Shown: positions 48,387-60,698, counted from the stretch's first letter. The stretch: DNA of 64,000 nt from Rhizophagus clarus (GCA_015698045.1 BLAL01000246.1:434001-498000); one strand, 5' to 3'. The notes: generated by a model from the sequence alone, not told the origin. Translations and numbers: made by a program.

Positions 48387-48828
48387 AGGACCGGGAAATC
48401 TTATAATAGAGGTCACTGTAGCACCCGACACACTAGTAAAGTTGATTAAATTTTTGATATATTCAATTTTTAATGAAGCCAAAATGTGTGGACTAACAAT
48501 ATCTGCTTAAGGTTAGAGTTAAATTTGCCATTTATACACTCAATTTAAATTTTTATATATTCTGTGTAACACAAAAGGGTGGTTTGCATAATTAATAAAT
48601 TTTTTTAAAAGTGGTTCGCATTATTATAAAAATTTTTTCGGAAAATTTAATGATCTCAGTTAATATTAATTTTACAAGAATAATTTATGGTTCATTATAT
48701 TCTTCAGACATTCCTGTGTAAAATTGTTAGATTTTTAAGTCAATTACTTATGCAAAATATTTTTAATTTGAGTAAACTCACCAATTTACTATTGTCTGGT
48801 GACCTCTATTATTAGTTTTCCTGGTCCT
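48387..48828. mobile_element. 442-bp AGGACC element nested in the hAT-like element
   Basis: Left AGGACCGGGAAATCTTATAA, right (reverse complement) AGGACCAGGAAAACTAATAA; similarity continues through TAGAGGTCAC, about 30 bp in all. GGTATGCT is duplicated (48379-48386, 48829-48836), exactly the inner part of the host element's terminus. The ends resemble those at 52982-53704, so they form one family. A 6-bp duplication with CAGGACC ends is an alternative reading. No ORF. Confidence 0.85.
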
Positions 48829-49059
48829 GGTATGCTCTGGTAGAATCCGTTCAATCCGTCATCTGATTTGATCAAAAAATATATCATCCAGATTGAGAAT
48901 GAATGGTTCGCAGATAATCTGGATGGAACTGTCAGATAACATCAGATTGATTGGATGTTACATGGATGACTGGATTGACCAGATTAATCAGATAATCTGA
49001 TCAAATCTGATAATTTTTTTTTATCCGGTGTTTATTTTTATTATTATTTTTTTTTTCTT

Positions 49060-50600
49060 TTCTTTTTTAGAAGTCTTCGACTCTTCGGTTTTCTCCCTTC
49101 AGAATCGACTTATACAATTTGGACGGCTTTGATTTCAGACAGTAAGTGTAAATTTCTTTTGTTCCTTCATCTTAAAAATGTCACTAATATTCGTTTCTTT
49201 AGGGGATGCCTTTCTGGATCAGGATTTTGGCTTGGGCTATGAAGGTAAGTTAAAAGGAAGGGTTTTTCGTTTTTTTTTGTCATTGGAAATGTCGTTAATG
49301 CTCCTTTTTCTTTTTTTCTTTAGAGGACACCTTTCTGGAACCAGATTTCAGCTTGGATTATGAAAAGTAAGCTGAAAGGCAGAGATTTTTCTTTTCTTTT
49401 GTCTTTAGAACATCATTAACGTTCCTTTTTCTTTTTTTTCTTTAGTGGACGCCTTCCTGGATCTGGATTTCAGCTTAGAGCCTTAGATTATGCAAGGTAA
49501 GTTTGGAGGAGAGTATTTTTCATTTTTTTTATCTTTGGAATATCGTTAACATTCCTTTTATTTTTTTTTCTTTAAGGAATGTCTTACTGGAACTGGATTT
49601 CGGCTTGGAGCTTTAAACTATGCAAGGTAAGTTTGGAGGAGTGTATTTTTCATTTTTTTTTGCCTTTAGAACATCTCTAACGTTCCTTTTGTTTTTTTTT
49701 CTTTAGAGGGTGCCTTCCTGGAACCAGATTTCAGCTTGGATTATAAAAGGTAAGCTGTAAGGTGGAGGATTTTCTTTTTTTTTGCCTTTGGAACATCATT
49801 AACATTCCCTTTGCTTCTTCTTCTTTTTTTTAGGAGACGCCTTCCTGGACCTGGATTTTAGCTTGTATTATGAAAGGTAAGTTAGGAGGTGGAGATTTTT
49901 AGTTTGTTTTTGGTCTTTGGAATGGTACTGACGTTCCTTTTTTCTTTAGGGAATGACTTCCTGGATCTGGATTTCGATTTTGAATATAAAAGGTAAGTTT
50001 GAGAAGAAGAATTTTACCTTTGAAACGTTACTAACGCTTCTTTTGCTTCTTCTCTTTAAGGATGCCTTCCTGAACTTGGATTCCAACTAAGATGACTTGG
50101 ATTTCAAGTGGTAAATAGGAATTTGGGTTTCCTTTTGTTTTGGGAATGTTACTAATATTTATTTGCTTCTCTTCTTTAGGGATGCTTTCACTGGCTTCTA
50201 AGTTCTAACGTTTCATTGTTTTTCTTTCATAGAAGTCCAGACTGGTAATTTCAAAGGTAATCTTTTGGATTTTTATAATTATTTAGCGAAACGTCACTAA
50301 CGTTTTGATTTTTTTTTATATTTGGAAGTCCAGACTTGGAATTGTGTACAAGTAAATAGGGAGTGATTTTTTTTAATACAGAAGAAAGTACTAACATTTC
50401 TTCTATTTTTTTTTTTTATTTAGGTTGCCGACACTTTAGATGAACCCAGACTTGGAATGTGCAAGTAAGTTATCAGGAAATGAGTGGAGAGTTTTTTTTT
50501 TAATACTGGAAGAAACATACTTATGTTGCTTCTATTTTTTTTTTTTTTAGGTTGCCAGACTCTTTGGATGAACTGGGACTTAAAATATATATAAATTTAG
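49060..50600 (+). repeat. Intron-microexon tandem array 6 inside the hAT-like element (about 13 units)
   Basis: The clearest array. Each unit of about 105-125 bp reads: branch-site-like AACGTT stretch (ATCATTAACGTTCC, CTCTAACGTTCC, GTTACTAACGCTTC), pyrimidine tract (CTTTTTCTTTTTTTCTTTAG), a microexon of 38-50 nt with the phrase GCCTTCCTGGA(T/A)C(T/C)(G/A)GATTTCAGCTTGG, and GTAAGTT or GTAAGCT. Examples: acceptor 49202/donor 49245, 49323/49368, 49446/49497, 49576/49627, 49706/49750. Microexon lengths are not all multiples of three, so no long protein is encoded. It is antisense to the interrupted host gene. Confidence 0.85.
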
Positions 50601-50849
50601 TAAAATTGGAGGTGAATTTTTCTTAATACTTGAAGATTTAAGATTATCAATAAAATTATTTTATTACAATAAAATAAAAATTTATAATGTTATAACCGAA
50701 ATCTGTTTTGACCCTTGTAATCTATTTCAACTTCGTAATTAACTATGATTCCATGAAATTTTTGCCGATCATTTTGACTTTGTTATTTTTGTTTTGATTT
50801 CATCTATATTCCAGAATCATCTGTTACGTTTAACTTTTTTTTTAATTGA

Positions 50850-51045
50850 TCAGATATCTATGATACAAATAGATTATCAGATTAATCAGATATCTGATGA
50901 ACCAACTGGTCAAACTGGTGATACAAATAAATCATCAGATTGATCAGATATCTGATGAACCAACTGGTCAAACTGGTGATACAAATAAATCATCAGATTG
51001 ATCAGATATCTGATGAACCAACCGGTCAAACCAGTGATACAAACG
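50850..51045. repeat. 58-bp tandem repeat in the right subterminal region of the hAT-like element
   Basis: GATATCTGATGAACCAAC starts at 50889, 50947 and 51005, with TGGTCAAACTGGTGATACAA following. Each unit contains the palindrome CAGATATCTG and several ATCAGATT motifs, probably transposase-binding subterminal repeats. Confidence 0.85.
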
Positions 51046-52981
51046 GATTAATCTGAATCTGTTTTTTTCAGATGGTTTACCAGATATCCAGATTGACCAG
51101 ATTCAGAGCATACCTCTACCAGCTAGTTAAAAAATTTATAAGAGCTGTCTCGAACTTCATATCTACATAAGATAAAAACAGTTCAGTTTTAAAACCATGC
51201 TGCAGAGTCAACAGAAGGTTATTCTGATCCTCCTTTGGCATTTTTTTTTTTTAAGGAAATGTTCAAAATAAAATTTACTGAGGATGTAACTAAATTAAAA
51301 TAGTAAATATTATGTATGCATATATGATATAATATATAATATATAATTTAATTTTACCTTCTGCATCATCATTCTGAGCTTGTTCTTCAATTGAATATTT
51401 ATCTTCTGTAACGTATCAGTTTAAAAATAATTGACCAAGATTTGTGAATCCAGTACAAGGCCTATTAAATCTTGGATCAATACCACCATCTATTAAATGT
51501 CAAATTGCAAATATAGTATTATAATGCTTTAATAAATCTAAGTCTATGTTTTTGCAATTCATCTTCAGTACCATTTTCTTAAAAATACGATGTACCATCT
51601 CTTTTATACCAACCTGAATATTAGTGAGTGTTCCAAAGGTTTTAGCATGCATTAGAAGTTGCATATTAATGTGTATATTTGGTAAATTAACAAAATTTGC
51701 AAAAACCTAATATATAAAAAGAATATTATTGTTAGAATCATATTTAAATTATTCCACACTTTTTGAATTTCAATTCCATAACTATACCTTTGGAAGGATT
51801 GAAAACTTTTCTTCAAGATATTGTTGTAATTCCTTGTAGCTATCTGACGTAAATTCTTTATTAAAAACTGTCTTCATAGTTTTCGCAACATATACCCAAC
51901 AAGATATAATGCTTTTTGGCACTAAATTAATTTGAAGTGCATCAATCCTTTGTTGAATAGCAACTGCTTCATTATGCTTAAGACTTGATTCCTTTAGAAA
52001 CTGATTTAGCAAGAATGGCATAATCATAGCTAGTCTGAGAAGATCAGACATCATAAAACTATTATGATAAGAGATCAGATTTGATAGATTATCCCACTTT
52101 TTTGGAATTTCAAAATTTTTTCAAATTTTAATGAAATCATCTTCTCCTTCTCGTGAAAATAATTCACAGGTTAACTTTAGCAGTTGCCCAATCTTTCTCA
52201 CGGTGGCATGATAAATGTCCTGCGGCGCTTGTAGATACCTTTCCCTTTTTAATTTATCTAAAATACTAGGCAATTGTCTTAAACTATACTTTGTACAAAG
52301 TTGGTCTCTTCTTGATGTTACCAGTTCCTGAAAAATTTCTAAAATTTCTTTATTTGTAATATGATAGTAACGTAATGTTATCACAGTATCCTAATTATAA
52401 GAACTCCATAATTCCTTTTTAATTGTACAATTACAACAACCTTTATTTGCATTATGCCTAAATTATTTTCAATAGTTATTACAAATTATATCATTAAATT
52501 GTTTTATTAAATTATTAATTAAGTCGAAATACCTTAGTACTCCTGCCAAGTCATTACCTTGAGGTAAATCTGCTGTAACAACATCCAAACCAGCAATTAC
52601 CCATACATTTTGTCCTTGAACAGTCATTATCTTACCTTTTTCAAGTTCTTTCATTTCTGAAATAAATGGTAGCATAAATTCGTTAAAATTGCCACCAAAT
52701 AGAACAAACCCAAGAACAAAATAGTTTTTGATATGTTGCCAAACTGTACATAGACACCACCTAAAGAATGATACACATTTCTAAACATACCAAAATCATC
52801 ATAATAAAGATCTAAAAACAGCTTATAAACTGGCATAGATGAGGGTGGATCTCTAATAGAAATGTAATCAAAAGGATGTTGGTATAAAAGTTTCACATCA
52901 CAAATGTGTCAACGGTCATTACATTTATAAATTATTTCGGTAATATGCAATGAATCTTCAGAAATATTTTGGTGTTGAAAC

Positions 52982-53704
52982 AGGACACCAGAAACTCTAT
53001 ATAGAGGTTACCGTTAAAATGGGTAAATTTATTATGTAAAATCCAAAATTGTTACTTGTTAAGTCGGGTAATGTTATTATAAAAAAATTTTAGGTTAATT
53101 CTTAAATCGGGTAAAAATAAAATTGTTGTTTTATAAAATGGGTAAAAGTCCTATTATCACTTTCAAGGTTATTACTATAATGGGTAATGAGCATATGCAA
53201 TTTTATAGGGATAATATATATACCTTTTGTAAAAATTACGATAAATCAGTTTTCTTTTTCTATTTTTTTTTTCTTTTCAAAAGATGCAAGCCGAAAGTCT
53301 CAAAGTCCTATAAATTATCCTCCAAAACAAGTGATTTATCACTTTGATAATAATAATTTGGATATAATTTGCACTAATTCAACAGTTATTAATCTAATTG
53401 GTCATTTATGTTTAATAGGAAATTCTTGGGAAATTTTTGATTTCTTTTTACAAAAACATATAATAAATATTTTAGTATCAATTCTTAATTAATAAATTGT
53501 ATAATATTCTGCATTTTATTAATAAACTGCTTATATAAGAACATAATAGATTATTTTTATTTTGGGTAAAATACATTAGGAAATATTTAAGGTTATTTCT
53601 AAGTTGGGTAATGTTACTAGTAAATTTTTGACTTAAACTGAGTAAAGTTAATAGTAAATTTCCCAAAATTTAGACCAACCTTTATATAGAGTTTCTGGGG
53701 TCCT
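52982..53704. mobile_element. 723-bp AGGACC element in exon 2 of the copy 2 gene
   Basis: Left AGGACACCAGAAACTCTATA and right (reverse complement) AGGACCCCAGAAACTCTATA, with similarity running about 32 bp to TAGAGGTTACC / TAAAGGTTGGT. Flanking 8-bp duplication GTTGAAAC (52974-52981) and GTTAAAAC (53705-53712), one mismatch. The intact copy, read on the minus strand, gives ITFQHQNISED across the site, in register with MIFQYNQIPEE of copy 1. The interior repeats (A/T)(A/C)GGGTAA phrases. No convincing ORF. Confidence 0.88.
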
Positions 53705-54991
53705 GTTAAAACGTTATTAATATAGTCGCTTTTTTTAGAATTTGAAAGGTCATGATAATTAGAAATAGTTCATTTACCAACCAAACTTTACCAACAAGAG
53801 AATGACGTTGTCTTGATAATCCTTTTAAATTTTCAGGTAAGTCATCATAATTCAGAATTTTTTGAATTTGTAACTGATAATTTTCGTTATCATTTTTCAA
53901 AATTGCGCTTAATCTTCCAAGTCTTCGATGACCATTATTATCGTTATAGTAGACAAAATCACCAGATTGGTATATTACTATTTTATCAAAAATAAATCAA
54001 TCAATTTTGCTAACACAGACTATAATTATATCAAACTATATTATTTTATATTATCTTCTGATATTATTATTTTATTTTGTCCAAAAAGTGGAGATTCTCC
54101 CTATAGAGTTCCATGCCAAAATTCTGATTTTGTTTCAGAATCAATGCCCAGTCCAAAATACATATGTCTCATCAGTATCAGATTGTTAAGAACACGCCAT
54201 ATAATTTCACTAATTGAGAGTTGGTACGAAAGTTTTGAACCTCATGAAGTTGACAGAGTTTTTTTTGATAAAATTTTAATAGGCTTTGTTATTATTGGTA
54301 GTAATAGAAGACGTTTTCTCCAAGATTGGAATCTTCTGATATTTTTTACTACATGAGTGGGCTCAAATTGAGGATTGTGAATGATGTTAGCAAGATTTTC
54401 ATATGCTTTTATAGAAATATTATATTTCTGGAGCTAATAGAATAGAGTAGTAGTTGTATAATCATTTAAGTAAGGTGAAAATTCACCATCACAGAATGGT
54501 ATCTCATCTTTATTTAAAGCTTCAATAATTTGATGTATGTCATTGTTCTCGTTATTATTACCTTCCTCTTCTTCTTCGTCGTTGTGATCATTGTGACTTT
54601 CCTCTTTCTCATCTTCATTGTGACCTTCTTCTTCTTCATCTTCCTTATTGTAATAATCTTCCTCTTCATTATAATCTTCCTCTTCGTCATCATCATCACC
54701 ATCTTCATCTGATGATTCGTCAATTACATTATCCCTCAAAACTATATCATTATCATAATGCTGAAAATATATTGATTCATTGTCATTTCTATTAATATCC
54801 TTTATATCGATGTCTTCAGATAACATTTCATTGTTATTTTCAGTTGAATTTGCTGTTATCTCATTACGACTAGTATGAGAAAACTGATTGCGAATTTGAA
54901 ATAGTTTTACGGAACTGGCAGTGGAGTGAACATATCTCTTTCTCATAACTAAATAAGACATAAATAGTTTTGTAGAATTGTTGATTAACAA

Positions 54992-56307
54992 AATTTATGG
55001 TTAGAATTTAATTGTACTTTGATATAATTATAGTAATCTAATCTGATTAGAGAAAAAAAAGATAATCTAATCTAGGCTCTAGGCTGTAATTTCACTAAAC
55101 ATACAAAAAAAAAAAAATAAAATACCAAAGTTTTACTAATATATAGAAGAATTCTTTCATAAAATCAGTATGAGAGGTCAATATTTGATACGGTACACTG
55201 TTGAACTATCTGAATATAGATTAATTGTTGATTAGATGATCAATAAACATGTGCCAGAAAATGGAGTCTTATTTGATGGAATCCAATTTTAGATTCAATC
55301 ACACTCTTGTATTACTTAGAGTCACAAATATTATGTTCTTGACCTGTGTGATGTTACTGTCAAGACATTGACATGAGGATTGCCTTAGAGCCATATTTAC
55401 ATAAGCTAGAGACGTTTACCACATATTATGTAAAAAGTTTTTTTTTATATTCATACTTTACGTTATTATAATAATAAACTAAACAATACAATATAATCAT
55501 TTAATTACATACTTCGCATTATTATTTGAAACATGGCTCTCATTTATATTCAAAGTGCATTTATTCATTATTTGTTATTATCAATCGGTCGAGATTCAAG
55601 TATCATCTCTAAATCTAACTAAAGCAAGGTCTGTTAATTAAATAAATGAAACTTTTCTCACTCTAATATTTATTTGTATTTTATACTATAGTATGTATTA
55701 TATCAGCAATTATGGCTGTAAAAGGTTATGTTTACTGCGCTTAATCAAAAAAGAAAGTGCAAATTTATCTTAGATAAATATCTGCAGATTCTTATTGAAT
55801 GATGTAATAATAGTCCTATTTATTTATAAACAAATACTTTAGCAACTTACAAATAAAAATTTTCTTTTGTTAAATAAGTAAATCTAAATTTTTCTTTTGT
55901 TGAATCTAAATTTTCTTTTTATTAAATAAAAATTTCCTTTCGTTATGTAAATATATCAATATGTTAAATAATTAAAATTTAAATTTTTGTATAATTCAAA
56001 TTGATTCTATTTTTAATTTTAAATAAATCATCTCCTCTTGTAAGATTATCACGAAATAAACATCTCAATATGGTATAATCTCAACATATACCATATAAAT
56101 TTGGAAATACAAGGTCAGCTCGGGAGTTTGAAAATTGGGATGAGGTCTCTTATTTATATTTTACTTTGTTCGAATTTTTGTATCTCAGAATTTTTGTATC
56201 TTGTATCTTTATTTTTTGCTATGTTTAAACATAAGGCAAATCAAGAGACAGCAGGTATGTAACTTTATAAAATATAATTATAATATAAATTTTACTTTGA
56301 GAATAAA
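54992..56307. other. No gene seen; possible short 5' exon of family B copy 2 near its end
   Basis: A/T-rich, poly-A at about 55095-55107. The phrase AAATTTTTCTTTTGTTAAAT is repeated loosely at 55855-55940. ATGTTTAAACATAAGGCAAA at 56221 runs into a GTATGTAAC donor at 56255 and may be a short upstream exon of the next gene. Confidence 0.4.
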
Positions 56308-57701
56308 ATGATACTGAAAATATGTATAATAGTAACAATTTTGAAAAATCAAAGTCTAAGTCAAAAAGCAAAGAAAAGGAGGGAGACCAATATTAACGAT
56401 ATTGATCAATTTATTTCAGGTAAATATTATATACATATCATATATGTGTGTGGCCTTAATATTTAATAATATATTTAATCTTTAATTAAATGATATACTA
56501 CTAAATAATAGGTTTAGCTTCTAATCGAAGAAATAATGATAAAAAAGAAGATGATAATGGAAGAGAAAAGATGATGGAAAGGAAGATGAAAAAGAAAGAG
56601 AAAATCGTGAAAAAGAGAAAAGTGGTAGTTCTAGTGCTGATGTTAGTGCTAAATATATTTATTTTGTATCCAATTCTTTAAAGTAAATAACATATCTTTT
56701 AATATTTTAGGATAATGCTTATCTTTGGGACGAGTCCATCAAATGTCTCTTTTTTTGTACCCGCAATCTGCATGGGAAGACATTTGATGAATTAATTAAA
56801 AAATTTTTAAGGTTCAAATTTACAGTACAGAAGGAAAAAATTTCTTAGAAAAAACTCATCGAGCCTTTGCTGACTACTGTAATAAACTTAATCAAAATAT
56901 TGAACATGAGATAAATGAATATAAAAATATTAGAAAAAATAGGTATATTTTATTTTATTGTTTGATAATATATCTTATATCTAATGAGTTTATTATCAGT
57001 CACCAAAAATGTCACATGCAGATCATTTTCATATTAAAATTATCTTGCATAACATCAATCGCATTACTTCATTTAGTAGTTAACATTAAATTTTTTAATG
57101 TACTACACTTATACAAATTAAGAAATTGATAGATTATCATGTGTTCTATCAATTTCTATTCTTACTTTCTGATCTTGAATAATAAAATTTTTTTTTATAA
57201 TGTACGAAAAACTCTCCTTAAAAACACACTTTTTTCAAGATTGAAGTTGAGAAATAAAAAAATATGCAGTTTTAAAAGTAAAAATATATGTAATTTTACG
57301 AGTAGAAAAAGTTTTTCTAAGCTTGTAATAGCGGTTATTTAGGTAGTTTTTGTATAAAACATGAAAAACTAAAAAAAACACATTATTTTTAAATATACAT
57401 AAATTTTTAGAACGAAATTTCATCACCTTAATCAAAGTAAAATACCTTTTATTGCTTAAGTAAAGTTGTTTAGCAAAATCCAAAATACTTGGATCTTAAA
57501 TTTTATAAATATAGGTATAATATTTGAAAAAAAACTCACGTTTTTATAATGGAACTGACAACTAAATCTATTTTACATATTTAGAGCGTAATTTTGATAC
57601 ATTGACAAAATGATATTGCTTACTGCGGCTTAAGTTATGTTGTTCAGAAATGTCAAATATATTTATATTATAAATTTTTTAAGTATATAATAAACATTCA
57701 T

Positions 57702-60698
57702 CATCAGAAAAAATTTTAGTCTGCAGATCTGCGCAATTCTGCGAAGTATATTTCTGCACAGATCTGAGGACATGCCGATGCGCAGCACTGAAAAATTTCA
57801 TGAATTTCTGCGCAGATCTGCAAGCACAAAAAAACCTGCGAAATTTTTCAAAAACACTAATGCAAATTTACAATTAGGCAGTGTTTTAACTTTAATATTA
57901 ACTAATATCAATTTATTAATTAAAGATATTTACAAATTTAAAAGTACATAGTATACTAAACTATCCTATTTGCTAACTAAATGCACTAATTAAAAGTCCC
58001 CTTTTCTTTTCTTTACAGACGTTCAAATTATGTTATTGTTAATGGTTTGGACAGTGTTCCAGTTGGTTTGATTCCAACAAACAGCTTTTAACTTCGATCC
58101 AACTAAACGCGTCAAACGTTAAAATTTTATCACTCTTAAAGAAAACTGTAGACCTACAATAAAAGAAAAGCGAAATATTAGCTGACTTTTCGTTTAAATA
58201 AAAAAATGAGATAATTTCGAAGTTTTACCTTCGAAATTCTATCAGAAAGCATTTGGAAAGCTATGGACCTACAAAGAAAAAGAATCGAAACGTTAGTTTA
58301 CATTTCATTAACAAAACAAAAAAAAATTAATTTTCAAAAGTACCTTCGTAATCTTGTTCAGGAGGCTTTCTTCTTCATCATTTTTCCACTTTCCTTTTAC
58401 TATGGCATCCAGGAAGCACAAGCCTACAAAATAAAAATGAAATGTTAGTAACACTTCATAAAATAATATATAAAAAAAAATTTTGAAGTCTTTTTTACCT
58501 TCGAAATATTCTGGTCTGCCTGAGCTCCAGACTTAAAACAAAAAAAAAATAAAAATCGAATGGTAGTAAAATAAAAACAATAAAAAAAAAAATTTTAAAA
58601 AATCGAAGGCTGACCTTCAAATAAAGTTCGGCCTTCAAAATGGAGCGTTCAAGACCTAAAATAAGAAAAAAAAAATAGAATTCGTTAGATAAATAAAAAA
58701 CCAAATTTTTTTAAAAAAATTCGAATGTGCATTACCTTCGAATAGTCCAGGTTTTGTCTGGACCTAAAAAAAGAAAAAACATCAAATGTTAGCAATGTTC
58801 GTTAAACAAAAAAATTAAATACATTTTTTTTCAAAGGTCGTACCATCAAATGGCCTTTGAAAATGGTTACAAAAGAAAAAACGAACATTAATAAATGTTT
58901 ATTAACGTTCGTTAAATAAAACAAAAGAAAATTTGAAGGCTTTATCTTCGAATAGAGTCCAGTCTTCGAAATGGAACGTCTGGACCTAAAAAAATAAAAA
59001 AATGAACATTAGTAACATTCGTTTAAATAAAACAAAAAAAAAAAATAAATTTCGAAGATATTATACCTTCAAAATACCAGTCCGTCTCTAAATTCTGGAC
59101 CTAAAAAATAAAAAAATGAACATTAATAACATTCATTTAAATAAAAGTAAAAAAAAGAACCTTTTTTTTACTTACAATAGTCCACCTCGAAATGGAGTTC
59201 CGGACCAAAAAAAAAGAAGAAAAGCGAAACGTTACTAACGTTTCGCTAAAATACAAAAAAAAGAACTTTTTTTTTTACTTACAGTGGTCCGCCTTGAAAT
59301 GAAGTTCTGGACCTAAAAAAAAGAAATACGAAATGAAACATTAACATTTTGTAAAATATATAAAAAAAAATCATTTCCATCTTCGAATACTTCAGTTCGC
59401 TTCGAATTAGAGTTCCAGACCTAAGAAAAATGAAACGAATGTTAGTTAATGTTCGTTGAAAATAAAAATAAAAAAAGGTATTTTTTTTTCGAAGTTACCT
59501 TCGAAATAGAGTCTGAGCCCATATGTTTGGTATTCTGGACCTAAAAAAAAAAGATAAATGAATATTAATCAACGTTCATTAAGTTAATTTAATAAAAAAA
59601 AAAAATTATTTGAAGGCAATACCTTCAAAATGTGGAGTCCAGTTAAGATTTTCAGCAAAAACTCAGCTTGAAATGCTGAAACAAGTAAATTTTGTTCACT
59701 CATTCTTCGACAATTCTAAAGTCCAGAAGAGCCCTAGTAAAGAAAAAAGGGAGGAATGTCAGAAACGTTTCCAAAACAAAAAAAAAAAGAAATATGAAAA
59801 AAAACATACCTATTTTTTAATTCTGAAGTTCTGCAAAAGAAATTTTTTTAAATTATCAACTGATCTCTAGGTCATATGACACCGCAGAAGCTGATCGGCT
59901 ACAAACTTTAATGCAGTAACCTTAGTTAGCGACGTTCGTCAAAATACAAGTAAATTAAACATTTCAAAGTTTACCTTCGAAATGAAGGCCAAAACTTGTT
60001 TTTCAGTATTCTGGACCTACAAAAAAGGAAATCGAACGTTAATGGACGTTTGTTAAATAAAATTAATAAAAAAAATTTTTTTTGAAGGTTACCTTTGAAA
60101 ACTAGCGTTAGCTAACGTTCGTTTATGATTTGTATGTCTAGAACACCATCGAAAGTACATTTAGTCCTTGTAGAAGGTCTATAAAATGATTCTTTTAGGG
60201 AGATAGAAAAGATAGCAAGTCTATTTAATAAATTTCGAAGCTTAAAAAACTACAAAAAAAAGTTTTTTCTTAGGGTATTTTTATTGAAAGACGTTGAAAA
60301 AAATTTATTTCTTTGAAAGGTGTTGAAAAAAAAATTATATTTATGAAAAATGTTGAAAAAAATTGTTTCCTTAAAGTATTGCGAATAAAAAGTTTAAGTG
60401 TTTTAAAGGAAATTAAGTGTAGAAAATAAACTGGAAGCTTATTAAAGTTTATCATGCAAAGTTTATCAAATTAAAGAAGAAAATTGTGAAAATCTTTAAA
60501 GATTTTTGTACGAAGTGTTTTTAAAAATCTGCAATTTTGGAGATTATTGCAAATTTTCATAAAAAAATCTTTGAAAAAAATAAAAAAATAATTTCTGCAG
60601 TATTGCGCAGATTCTTAATAAAATTGCATTAAAAAAATGCGGCAATCTGCTAAAATCGCAGATCACCATAAATCTGAACTGATATAACTTTCCCGATG
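57702..60698. mobile_element. Element D2 (3.0 kb), second copy of D1
   Basis: Left CATCAGAAAAAATTTTAGTC (two or three changes from D1), right ...CTTTCCCGATG; flanking AT/AT (57700-57701, 60699-60700). The first 130 bp and last 200 bp are closely similar to D1 (for example GACATGCCGATGCGCAGCAC and TTCTGCAGTATTGCGCAGAT). Same orientation as D1 relative to the host gene, array on the antisense strand. No ORF of transposase type. Confidence 0.82.
57990..60130 (-). repeat. Intron-microexon array 7 inside D2
   Basis: Minus-strand units of about 100-120 bp as in D1: TTTTTAG then GTCC(G/A)GAA..., TTCGAAG then GTAA, AACGTTA hairpin, T tract. Acceptor complements (GGACCTAAAAA) at 58763, 58985, 59103, 59206, 59314, 59420, 59540 and 60015. 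The 59200-59300 units are nearly the same as 30480-30600 in D1, so the arrays descend from one source. Unit number differs from D1, indicating unequal exchange. Confidence 0.75.

Larger units (their letters stand above)
48375..51118. mobile_element. Non-autonomous hAT-like element (2.7 kb) in exon 4 of the copy 2 gene
   Basis: Termini TAGAGGTATGCT (48375-48386) and AGCATACCTCTA (51107-51118), perfect over 12 bp; 8-bp target duplication CCAGCTAG (48367-48374, 51119-51126). Excision with one duplication restores TTAACTAGCTGGTACAAA (LTSWYK), matching MSWYK in copy 1. Subterminal zones are dense in CCAGATT / AATCTGG / ATCAGAT motifs (48840-49015 and 50840-51105), resembling those of the element at 820-2428. 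The core is array 6. A 442-bp element sits in its left end. Confidence 0.92.
44810..54946 (-). pseudogene. tnp2/Plavaka-like gene, copy 2, broken by four transposon insertions
   Basis: Same four-exon plan as 21500-24976. Exon 1 from ATG 54946 (MRKRYVHST) through an acidic stretch and a Tyr-rich NDYTTTTLFY segment to about 54072; donor GT has become AT. Exon 2 53977-51788 (SGDFVYYNDNNG..., YKLFLDLYYDDFGMFRNVYH, ADLPQGNDLAG), interrupted by 52982-53704. Exon 3 51706-51358. Exon 4 begins 51289 and reads FKTELFLSYVDMKFETALI to TSWYK, where the hAT-like element sits; 48374-48350 carries YKLAS, then the TA-flanked element; 45136 to about 44810 carries YTIEKKNSVLSKVHLHLGDF...WRRIFSITVIDN and a TAA for Gln. 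Stops where copy 1 has sense codons: TGG to TAG twice in exon 1, TGG to TGA twice and CAG to TAG in exon 2, CAA to TAA in exon 4. Dead gene, with every intron position matching copy 1. Confidence 0.85.

Noticed and set aside
53123..53492. Overlapping Phe/Ser/Lys-rich frames inside the AGGACC element
   Set aside because: Low-complexity content, frames overlap one another and no transposase motif is visible.
54514..54723. Lys/Met-rich and Ile/Phe/Val-rich frames around 54.5-54.7 kb
   Set aside because: Out-of-frame reads of the acidic stretch in exon 1 of the copy 2 gene.
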